18,088 bases of DNA from JARRQB01 sp965368585. Lineage in GTDB: Bacteria; Pseudomonadota; Gammaproteobacteria; Chromatiales; Chromatiaceae. Location of the stretch: the NCBI GenBank assembly GCA_965368585.1, contig CBDUNM010000107.1:1-18088 (forward strand), in the 5' to 3' direction. Shown here one piece after another: positions 1 to 6,520 of the stretch (within the stretch, counting starts at the first letter, position 1; each line of letters starts with the position of its first letter). The notes under the pieces are model-generated. The model did no database searches. It was not told where the DNA came from and worked only from the letters and a program-made list of their open reading frames with translations. Made by a program: the position numbers and the translations under genes.

Positions 1-359
1 CGCGGCTCCGCGGGTACGGCCGCAGGCGCTTTGGTCCGGCGGGCCGCGACCGAAAACAATACGCTGCCGTCGCCGGCTCGGGCTACCTGCCAGCCGGTCG
101 AGGACAGGTGGTCTGCGAGTCGATCCAGCGCTGCGCCGCTGTCCCGTTGTACCGGTGCGCCCGCGGTTACCGAATATGTCGCCGCGTTGGGATACAGGAA
201 CAGGTTGGCGTTCGCGTCCAGATGCACCACCCACCCGCGTTGCTTCAGGGCGTCGGCGAGCGCTTGGGTATCGACCGCACCGGCGACCGACCCCCCGATG
301 CTCAACAACAACAGGGTCACGATGCGCCAGAAACGTCCTGCTAATAATGGGCTGTGCAT
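1..359 (-). CDS. Secreted protein of unknown function, N-terminal part (cut by left edge)
   Basis: An open frame reads leftward from an ATG at 359 to the window edge without a stop, giving about 119 residues. A GGAG-type ribosome site (AAGGAG) lies 10 nt upstream. The N-terminus is a clear Sec signal peptide: basic start (AGRFWR), hydrophobic run IVTLLLLSIGGSVAGA, probable cleavage near AGA-VD. The mature part starts with a helical ALADALKQRGW segment, contains NLFLYPN, and later LADHLSSTGWQVARAGDGSVLFSV, split here as LADHLSSTGWQV and ARAGDGSVLFSV. The two 'xGWxV' stretches suggest two small related alpha/beta units, perhaps SPOR- or BON-like, but I do not recognise the family. The export prediction is firm; the function is unknown. 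Confidence 0.6.
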   Translation of the reverse strand, partial: MHSPLLAGRFWRIVTLLLLSIGGSVAGAVDTQALADALKQRGWVVHLDANANLFLYPNAATYSVTAGAPVQRDSGAALDRLADHLSSTGWQVARAGDGSVLFSVAARRTKAPAAVPAEP

Positions 360-472
360 GATCGTAGTGCTCCTTGGTTGATGTCGATTGCGCAACGGAA
401 TCGAACCTGGTAGATCCGCGATTCTGAGCGCTTGCGCGCAAGGATAGTACAAATTCTCGATAAGTCGATAGG

Positions 473-489
473 TTAGAACATGTTTCTAA
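473..489. promoter_or_regulatory. Imperfect palindrome upstream of the secreted-protein gene
   Basis: The arms TTAGAACA and TGTTTCTAA are inverted copies apart from one extra base. The site lies between the NTF2-like gene and the secreted-protein gene, about 115 bp upstream of the latter's start. The size and symmetry suit a dimeric repressor site, but no regulator can be named. Confidence 0.25.
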
Positions 490-557
490 TGTTGAATGAC
501 GGCTTTCCATGGCCGCTGCCGACGCCACAATTGAACTGGCGGCGTCGCGCGTCGCGG

Positions 558-974
558 TCAGTGGCCGGTATTCTGCACCGCCCCGGGCGGTGGCGCAGTG
601 GGGGAGTTCTGGTGCATCAACAGGCGCCAGCCGGCGCCGGTCCGACGATAGATGTTGATCGCGTAAACCGACAGCGCGGGCTGTCCCGGTGGCGGCTCAG
701 CCGTTTCCTTGAGCAGGTGTACCGCCATGTCCGCCGCTTCGGTCCATTGGATGTGGGTCACCGACAGCACGACTTTTCTCCCGCCCTCCAACAGCGGCTC
801 GAACACCCGCTCTATCTGCTGCCGGCCGCGCGCAATCGACTGTAAGGGCAGCAGGCAGGTAGTGTCGTTGCTGTCCTCCCAGGCGCTCATTACCGCGGCC
901 AGGTTACCTTCCTCCAGGGCGTCGTAATAGGCATCCTCGACATCCTGCGGTGTACGGAACTTAGCTGTCATCAT
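558..974 (-). CDS. NTF2-like / SnoaL-type small protein (DUF4440-like)
   Basis: The 138-residue protein has the pattern of the NTF2-like superfamily: an N-terminal helix pair (DVEDAYYDALEEGNLAAVMS), a tryptophan and acidic stretch (AWEDSNDTT), a 'GRQQIERVFEPLL' helix, then beta strands ending in GAGWRLLMHQNS, the usual closing strand of this fold. Related proteins act as ketosteroid-isomerase-like enzymes or binding domains, so the fold does not give the substrate. The first two codons are both ATG (974 and 971), and either could be used after the AGAGAA sequence upstream. The gene is divergent from the P-loop ATPase gene, with about 130 bp between them. It has no signal peptide and is likely cytoplasmic. 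Fold assignment is fairly sure; function is not. Confidence 0.7.
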   Translation of the reverse strand: MMTAKFRTPQDVEDAYYDALEEGNLAAVMSAWEDSNDTTCLLPLQSIARGRQQIERVFEPLLEGGRKVVLSVTHIQWTEAADMAVHLLKETAEPPPGQPALSVYAINIYRRTGAGWRLLMHQNSPTAPPPGAVQNTGH

Positions 975-1103
975 CGTTCTCTGATCGATACCGTGATAAT
1001 GCTGATCGTGTCATCCGGCGCGCCGGGATTCAAGACACCGTCTTCCATCCTGGGCGGCAGATGCCGGATAATCGGCGCTTCACATCGCGCTTCGAGGTAA
1101 TCC

Positions 1104-1952
1104 GTGAAATTCACTGTCGACACGTTCCGCGCCTGGGAACACAAAAAAATCACCCTGCTCGGAATGTCCGGTGTCGGCAAGACCTATTTATCGACCCTGC
1201 TGCGGCGCCACGACTGGTTCCACTACTCGGGCGACTACCGCATCGGGACGCGCTACCTCGACGAATCGATTCTGGACCTGATCAAGCAACAGGCCATGCA
1301 GGTACCGTTTCTCCGCGATCTGTTTAGACGGGACTGGATTTCGGTGCGCAACAATATCAAGGTCGACGACCTGGGACCGGTGTTGTCGTTCGTCGGCAAG
1401 CTGGGCAATCCCGACCTCGGCGGTGTGCCCTTGGAGGATTTCGAACACCGGCAGGCGCTGTATCGCGAAGCGGAAATTGCCGCTATGCACGACGTACCGG
1501 CGTTCATCAACAAGGCGCAGGAAATTTACGGTTACAGCCACTTCGTGAACGATGTCGGCGGTTCGTTGTGTGAGTTGGAGGCGCCTTCGGTGATCGATCT
1601 GCTGGTCGAGCACACCTTGATGCTGTATATCCAGGTCACCGACCAGGAGGAAGAGCAAAAACTGATCCGCCGCGCCCAGAGCGACCCCAAGCCGTTGTAT
1701 TACCGCCCGGAGTTCTTACGCGAGCAATTGGCCGCGTATCTGGAGTCACGCGGCCTGGAGTATGCTGCCGAGATGGACCCCAACGAGTTTACCCGATGGG
1801 TGTTTCCGCGCTTGTTTCATTCACGGATACCGCGTTACGAGGCGATCACTGGGCCGCACGGATACACGGTGACGTCGCAGGAAGTCGCGCGAATACGCGA
1901 CGAAGCGGATTTTCTCGAGCTGCTGGAAACGGCTATCGCACGCACGCCGTGA
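1104..1952 (+). CDS. P-loop ATPase of unknown role, upstream of the homoserine acyltransferase gene
   Basis: A GTG start at 1104 is supported by GAGG six bases upstream. The 282-residue protein has a Walker A motif GMSGVGKT at residues 20-27, right after a beta strand (KITLLG), and a possible Walker B strand HFVNDVGGS near residue 150. It has no signal peptide or membrane segment, so it is a cytosolic nucleoside-triphosphatase or kinase-like protein. The homoserine acyltransferase gene begins 43 bp downstream on the same strand, so the two are probably co-transcribed. I recall ATPases of this kind beside metA-type genes in other proteobacteria, which would hint at a link to methionine or sulfur metabolism, but the sequence does not show the substrate. 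Confidence 0.75.
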   Translation: MKFTVDTFRAWEHKKITLLGMSGVGKTYLSTLLRRHDWFHYSGDYRIGTRYLDESILDLIKQQAMQVPFLRDLFRRDWISVRNNIKVDDLGPVLSFVGKLGNPDLGGVPLEDFEHRQALYREAEIAAMHDVPAFINKAQEIYGYSHFVNDVGGSLCELEAPSVIDLLVEHTLMLYIQVTDQEEEQKLIRRAQSDPKPLYYRPEFLREQLAAYLESRGLEYAAEMDPNEFTRWVFPRLFHSRIPRYEAITGPHGYTVTSQEVARIRDEADFLELLETAIARTP

Positions 1953-1995
1953 AACTTAGTCTTATGGTTAACGCGCCGCACCGGAAGACCCTGAC

Positions 1996-3069
1996 ATGCC
2001 CATAGTCGCACACAACAGCTTACCGACATTCGACCGGCTCCGCGCCGAGGGCGTCACGGTGCTGCCGCCCGATCGGGCGGCGCATCAGGACATTCGCGAA
2101 CTGCATGTCGGCTTGTGCAACATGATGCCGGACAAGGCGTTGAGCGCGACCGAGCGTCAGTTTTTCCGCCTGGTGGGTGAGAGCAACCCGATTGCCCAGT
2201 TTTACGTCCACCCCTTTACGCTGCCCGAGTTGGAGCGCGGTCCGGAAGCCCAGCAGCACATTGCCCGCTATTACGAGTCTTTTGATCAGATCCGCGAGCA
2301 GGGTCTGGATGCACTGATCGTCACCGGTGCCAACGTCATCGGCCCGAATCTGGCCGAGCAGGCTTTCTGGGAGCCGCTGATACGCGTGATCGGCTGGGCC
2401 TGGGAAAACGTGACTTCGACACTGTGTTCGTGCTTGGCAACGCATGCGGTGCTGCAGTTCCGCTACGGGCAGACCCGCGCGCTGCAACCAGTCAAGACCT
2501 GGGGCGTTTACCCGCATCACGTGGTCGATAATCATCATCCGCTGGTCGGTGACATCAACACCCGGTTCGACGTGCCGCACTCGCGCTGGAATAAAGTAAC
2601 GCCGGAGCAGTTCAGGGCTGCCGGGTTGAAGATTCTAGTGGAGAGCGATGCGGTGGGCGCCCATCTGGCGACCAGCAGCGACGGCCTGCGCTTTGTGTTT
2701 TTCCAAGGGCATCCCGAATACGATACCGTGTCCCTGCTCAAGGAGTACAAGCGCGAGGTGCTGCGTTTCGTACACGGGGCAAGTGCCACGTTTCCACCCT
2801 TCCCGGACCACTATTTTCAGACGTACGAGCAGGCGATACTGCGCGAATATCGGCTCCTCGTCGAACGCAGCCTGAGCGGCGGGCATTTGATGCCCGAGTT
2901 CCCGGAGAAACTGGTCAGGACGCGCCTGGATAACACCTGGCACGACACGGCCGAGGCGGTGGTGGGCAACTGGATGGGCCTGGTCTACCAGGTGACCCAT
3001 CGTGATCGGCGCAAGCCGTTTATGGACGGTATCGATCCGGACGACCCGCTCGGTCTGAATCAGGGTTGA
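1996..3069 (+). CDS. metA: MetA-family homoserine O-acyltransferase
   Basis: The 357-residue protein is a full-length member of the MetA/HTS family (class I glutamine amidotransferase fold), which acylates L-homoserine at the first committed step of methionine synthesis. Family marks are LCNMMPDKALSATERQF near the N-terminus, the nucleophile Cys146 in STLCSCLATHA, and the catalytic His239 and Glu241 in FFQGHPEYD. The C-terminus, about 50 residues longer than in E. coli, is rich in charged helices. At the position that separates succinyl-CoA users (Gly in E. coli) from acetyl-CoA users (Glu in Bacillus), this protein has Ile115 in TGANVIGP, so the acyl donor cannot be assigned. It follows the P-loop ATPase gene by 43 bp. 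Family is certain; donor is open. Confidence 0.92.
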   Translation: MPIVAHNSLPTFDRLRAEGVTVLPPDRAAHQDIRELHVGLCNMMPDKALSATERQFFRLVGESNPIAQFYVHPFTLPELERGPEAQQHIARYYESFDQIREQGLDALIVTGANVIGPNLAEQAFWEPLIRVIGWAWENVTSTLCSCLATHAVLQFRYGQTRALQPVKTWGVYPHHVVDNHHPLVGDINTRFDVPHSRWNKVTPEQFRAAGLKILVESDAVGAHLATSSDGLRFVFFQGHPEYDTVSLLKEYKREVLRFVHGASATFPPFPDHYFQTYEQAILREYRLLVERSLSGGHLMPEFPEKLVRTRLDNTWHDTAEAVVGNWMGLVYQVTHRDRRKPFMDGIDPDDPLGLNQG

Positions 3070-3160
3070 TGGTGCGCGGCGGGCGCCAACCCGGCGCTGT
3101 CGCGCTGCATGCGGTTATCGTTTTATAAACCGTTTTTCAATTGTCAAGAGGATGAATGAT

Positions 3161-4174
3161 GTGAGCAAAGGTTGGTTGGCGGGCGTGCTCGCGATAGGCG
3201 GTTGGGTACAGAATCCTGTGCTTGCGCAAGACGGCTACGGGTTGCCCGGCGCCGATCCGGCGCCGTGGAGTATCAATGCCCCCCCGGCTGGTCCGGATTC
3301 AAGCACCCTGTACGGCGGCTACCCGTACGAAGCGCCGATGTTCAATGAGCGCTCGATAGGAACGGATCGCAATACGCAACCGGTGGTTCCCGGCCGTTAT
3401 GCGCCGCTGCCGGGCCGAGACGAAATGTACCGCGCGTATGGTGGCGCGGATCCTTACGGCGACTCTCCGCGGCCAGCGCGGCCGCCCAACCATCCAGAGA
3501 CCGTGCCGCCCGATGACGGTGCTGAAGCTGGCGACAGGCCGGTATTCCGGCCTTTTGACTGGGGCTATCTGCGTTTCATGCGCGAATCCGTCGCGCATAC
3601 CTACCGCGGCGCGTGGCACGAGCGGCCGACCATGCCGTATCCAGGCCAGCCGCTCTATGGCGCGCCCCGCTACGTCATGCCCGAGGAGGCCTATCCGGCC
3701 TATCCGATGACCGGCGATTACACCGCTTACCCGGGCGGATATCCGTCGGCACCCGGTTACTGGCCGGTGCCGGGCTATGACTTGCCCGCAACGTCTTACG
3801 GCTATGGCGATGAGTACGTACCGCCGCCACCTCCGGACGGTACCGTAAACTATGGTGAATTTGCGGCAGAACACGGTTATGGAGCCTGGCCTATGTGGCA
3901 ACCGGGTTACGCGGATGAACCCGTAGTGCCACCGCCGTCGGAAGTTCCACCGCCGGAATCCGGCGTACCGACAGGACCTGCCGCCGATCGGTGGCCACCG
4001 ATATCCCCCACCATGCCGCCGTTTCCGGATCGGCGTCCTTATGTGTTGCCGCCAGTGACTGAACTCACGGCACGACCGAGCATGCCGGTCGTGAACGAGT
4101 CAATGCTGACCGAACCGGTGCTGCCGTCGGCGGACACCGGATCGACATCGACACCACCGCAGACCGGAGAGTGA
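3161..4174 (+). CDS. Secreted low-complexity Pro/Tyr/Gly-rich protein
   Basis: I chose the GTG at 3161 over the ATG at 3152 because the ribosome site AAGAGG (3146-3151) abuts the ATG but sits nine bases before the GTG. The product then starts M(V)SKGWLAGVLAIGGW, a classical signal peptide with likely cleavage at VLA-QDG. The remaining roughly 310 residues are low in complexity and rich in Pro, Tyr and Gly: repeated GYP, AYP, PGY and YPAYP units in the middle (residues about 170-235), then PPPPP and PPSEVPPPESG stretches. No catalytic domain is visible. Such sequence suits an extracytoplasmic disordered, adhesive or matrix protein, but this is inference. The stop overlaps the GTG of the DUF599 gene, so the two are co-transcribed and probably translationally coupled. 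Confidence 0.7.
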   Translation: MSKGWLAGVLAIGGWVQNPVLAQDGYGLPGADPAPWSINAPPAGPDSSTLYGGYPYEAPMFNERSIGTDRNTQPVVPGRYAPLPGRDEMYRAYGGADPYGDSPRPARPPNHPETVPPDDGAEAGDRPVFRPFDWGYLRFMRESVAHTYRGAWHERPTMPYPGQPLYGAPRYVMPEEAYPAYPMTGDYTAYPGGYPSAPGYWPVPGYDLPATSYGYGDEYVPPPPPDGTVNYGEFAAEHGYGAWPMWQPGYADEPVVPPPSEVPPPESGVPTGPAADRWPPISPTMPPFPDRRPYVLPPVTELTARPSMPVVNESMLTEPVLPSADTGSTSTPPQTGE

Positions 4175-4878
4175 CGGCGCAATTCGCCATGGGTTTCAAC
4201 CTGCTGGATTGGCTGTCGCTCGTCTGGTTCGCGGTTTGCTGGTTCGGCTATACGCGCTATTCCGGATTCAAGAGTCACCGGTCGCTGCGGTTGCAGGACA
4301 CATTGCAGGATCACATCAAGGAATGGATCCAGGTCCTGCACCGCCGTGAATTGCGCATCGTGGATACGTCAGTCATCGCGAACATGGAGCGCAACGCGAC
4401 CTTCTTTGCGTCCAGCAGCCTGCTGATCATCGCGGGTTTGGTCACCGCGATCGGGGCCACCGAGCAGGCGGTGAGCCTGATCGCCGATTTGCCCTTCGCC
4501 GAGCAAATGAACCGTGAACGGTGGGAGGTCGGGATTTTGCTGCTGGTCGTGATTTTCGCCTATGCCTTTTTCACCTTCACCTGGTGCATGCGGCAGTGGG
4601 GTTTTGCGTCAATCCTGGTGGGCAGCACTTCGTTGGCGGACGAGGTGGTGACGGACGCCGAGCGGGCGCGGCACGCGGAGCGGCTCGCGCAGGTCGTCTG
4701 GCTGGCCATTTACCACTTCAATCTGGGGTTGCGCGCCTACTATTTCAGTCTTGCCTTGCTCGCCTGGTTCGTCCACCCGGTGGTGTTTGTCCTGGCCAGC
4801 ACCTGGATCGTGGCCGTGCTGTATCGCCGTGAGTTTCGTTCCCGAACGTTGAAAGCCTTGCGCATAGGCATCGAATAG
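4171..4878 (+). CDS. DUF599 family inner-membrane protein
   Basis: The protein (235 residues from the GTG at 4171) matches the DUF599 family: an N-terminal membrane helix (LLDWLSLVWFAVCWFGYT), the conserved NMERNATFFASSSLLIIAG segment with a second helix, a third (VGILLLVVIFAYAFFTF), and one or two C-terminal helices (LALLAWFVHPVVFVLAST). The conserved motif FTWCMRQ follows helix three. The family has no assigned biochemical role. The GTG overlaps the stop of the secreted protein gene upstream; an in-frame ATG at 4189 (MGFNLLDWL) is an equally good start and is nearer the usual family N-terminus. The coupling to an exported protein suggests a shared envelope role, which is inference. Confidence 0.85.
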   Translation: MTAQFAMGFNLLDWLSLVWFAVCWFGYTRYSGFKSHRSLRLQDTLQDHIKEWIQVLHRRELRIVDTSVIANMERNATFFASSSLLIIAGLVTAIGATEQAVSLIADLPFAEQMNRERWEVGILLLVVIFAYAFFTFTWCMRQWGFASILVGSTSLADEVVTDAERARHAERLAQVVWLAIYHFNLGLRAYYFSLALLAWFVHPVVFVLASTWIVAVLYRREFRSRTLKALRIGIE

Positions 4879-4934
4879 CGGCTGGCCCCATGCCCGTCGC
4901 GCCATGTCACCGGTACGATGTTCGTTGATCAGGC

Positions 4935-5639
4935 CATGTTCAGATGCTTCATTGCCATGTATTCCTCGATCCCGTATCTGGAGCCCTCGCGCGCGAGACC
5001 GGAGTGCTTGACCCCGCCGAAAGGCGCGACCTCGGTCGAGATGATGCCGGTGTTGATACCGACGATGCCGTATTCGTCCGCGTTGGCCATGGCAAGGGTC
5101 TCGGCCTCGTCGGTGAAGCGATACAGGGGCGCCACCGGGCCGAAGATTTCTTCGTTGGCGATACGCATGTCCGATGGCGACCGGGTCGCCGGTGACCACA
5201 TTGAAGACACCGGCGGGCACACTGGCGCGTTGTGCCAGCCCAGCCAGCGGTGTCTGCTCGGCGGGTTTTGCGACCAAGGTACAACCGGCGGCCAAGGCCG
5301 GCCCGACTTTGCGGGTGATCGTGGCCGAGGGGAAGTTCCACGGAGTGATGGCGGCGCACACGCCCACCGGTTGTTTCACCATCAGGATATGACGGTCCGC
5401 CTGTGGTGAGGGGATCACGTCGCCGTAGGTCCGCCGGCCTCTTCCGCGAACCACTCCAGAAACGAGGCGGCGGCGATGGCGCGCCCGGTTTCTCCGGCGC
5501 CGCAATCGGGTACCTCGGCGAGTGTTTCGCCGGTCGCGGGATTGGTGACCGCCGGAGTGCATCGCGAGCCCGCTGCGATCCAGGTGCTATTGACATAACA
5601 CGCTGAGCGTAAAGGACTTTTATCCTGTACGGCGGGCAT
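4935..5639 (-). pseudogene. gabD: Remnant of succinate-semialdehyde dehydrogenase, frameshifted and internally deleted
   Basis: Pieces of one GabD-type aldehyde dehydrogenase lie in order but in three frames. The original start (ATG at 5639, GGAG seven bases upstream) still reads NPATGETLAEVPDCGAGE, then jumps to FLEWFAEEA with about 70 residues missing. A frameshift leads to YGDVIPSPQADRHILMVKQP and ITPWNFPSATITRKVGPALA, then VPAGVFNVVTGDPVAIG. A second break and a loss of roughly 170 residues follow before NEEIFGPVAPLYRFTDEAE, EYGIVGINTGIISTEVAPFG and the C-terminus KHLNMA. The catalytic Glu (ELGG) and Cys (GQTC) regions are gone, as is a short stretch before EYGIVG. The gene cannot make an active enzyme. 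Intact GabD is about 480 residues and oxidises succinate semialdehyde to succinate. Identification is confident from several diagnostic motifs. Confidence 0.88.
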
Positions 5640-5660
5640 ATGGATTCTCCGTTGGGAAAT

Positions 5661-5681
5661 CCGGTCTAGGTACTTGACCGG
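5661..5681. promoter_or_regulatory. Perfect inverted repeat CCGGTC-N9-GACCGG
   Basis: Six-base arms, perfect, with a 9-bp spacer, in the divergent interval between the dead gabD gene and imuA. The right arm overlaps a TTGACC sequence that could be a -35 element for imuA. It looks like a repressor or activator site, possibly the original regulator site of gabD; no factor can be named. Confidence 0.35.
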
Positions 5682-5686
5682 TAATT

Positions 5687-5701
5687 GTTCTATATTAGTT
5701 C
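5687..5701 (+). promoter_or_regulatory. LexA-like SOS box (GTTC-N7-GTTC) upstream of imuA
   Basis: The sequence GTTCTATATTAGTTC matches the direct-repeat LexA site GTTC-N7-GTTC known from Alphaproteobacteria. It lies 48 bp before the imuA ATG, where an SOS operator is expected, and overlaps the likely core promoter. The usual gammaproteobacterial form, CTGT-N8-ACAG, is not present in this interval. The position is persuasive; a single match of eight fixed bases could be chance. Confidence 0.4.
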
Positions 5702-5749
5702 TACATAGAGTCCGCCACGAGATCTGCGCGGCCACCGCAATCGCTAATC

Positions 5750-6352
5750 ATGACTCAGAATTCGAGCCTAGACGAATTAATGCGCCAGGGCAGCATCTGG
5801 CGCGGTGACGGGAATCATCGGGAAGACCGCTGGCCGACCGGCTGGCCGGGCCTGGACCGGTTGACCGGCGGCGGCTGGCCGCGGGATGCGCTGGTCGAGT
5901 TGCTCACCGACGGTGGCAGCGGTCTGCGGCTGTTGTTGCCCGTGATCGCCCGGTTGGGTGAGGAGGGCCGTTGGTTGGCCTGGCTGAACCCACCGCATTT
6001 GCCTTACGCACCGGCGCTGGCTGCCGGGGGGGTGACATTGCAGCGCAGCCTGCTGGTCCAGGTCGAGAGTGAGCAGGCCTTGTGGGCCGCCGAGCAGATG
6101 CTGCGTTCGGGTGCGTGCGGTGCAGCCCTGGTCTGGCCGGATAAGTTGAGTGCCGCGCAGGTTCGGCGTTTGCAGTTGGCCGCCGAGACGGGCCGGGGTC
6201 TGGGCGTGGTGTTCAGGCGGCCAGGCGTTGCCGGCCAGTCTTCACCTGCCGTATTGCGCTTGCAGGTGTGGCCCGATGCGGGTGGCTTGCGGGTGAAGGT
6301 GTTGAAGCGCCGGGGTGGTTGGGGGGGTGCCGAAGTGCACATTGAATTGTGA
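5750..6352 (+). CDS. imuA: ImuA, RecA/SulA-like accessory protein of translesion synthesis
   Basis: The 200-residue protein has the ImuA layout: an N-terminal WPTGWPGLDRLTGGGWPRDA segment, the degenerate RecA-like core VELLTDGGSGLRLLLPVI in which the Walker A lysine is missing, WLAWLNPPHLPYAPAL, then ALWAAEQMLRSGACGAALVW and a C-terminal KVLKRRGGWGG tail. ImuA works with ImuB and the error-prone polymerase DnaE2 in damage-induced mutagenesis in many bacteria lacking PolV. The imuB gene follows on the same strand, about 170 bp downstream. A LexA-like box precedes the gene, so induction by DNA damage is likely. Identity is supported by sequence pattern and neighbour. Confidence 0.85.
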   Translation: MTQNSSLDELMRQGSIWRGDGNHREDRWPTGWPGLDRLTGGGWPRDALVELLTDGGSGLRLLLPVIARLGEEGRWLAWLNPPHLPYAPALAAGGVTLQRSLLVQVESEQALWAAEQMLRSGACGAALVWPDKLSAAQVRRLQLAAETGRGLGVVFRRPGVAGQSSPAVLRLQVWPDAGGLRVKVLKRRGGWGGAEVHIEL

Positions 6353-6520
6353 GAGCACCCACCCCGCCGGTGACACTGCGCGGTGGCGCAGCAAACATCC
6401 ATGCCGCAGGCGGCGAGTCCTCTCGCCGATCGATTGCTGATCAGCCTTTTATCGGTCAGAAGGCCGACCTCCTGCGCTTCCACTCGACAAGTGCGGCATG
6501 CTACTGACATTGAGAAAGTG

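Noticed and set aside
375..440. Possible tRNA T-arm on the minus strand (GGTTCGATTCC)
   Set aside because: The flanking bases do not form a five-pair T stem, and no acceptor or anticodon arm fits around it.
6383..6520. N-terminal extension of ImuB from a GTG start
   Set aside because: The extra 46 residues do not resemble ImuB, which normally begins at MLWLGLYF; the ATG at 6521 is preferred.
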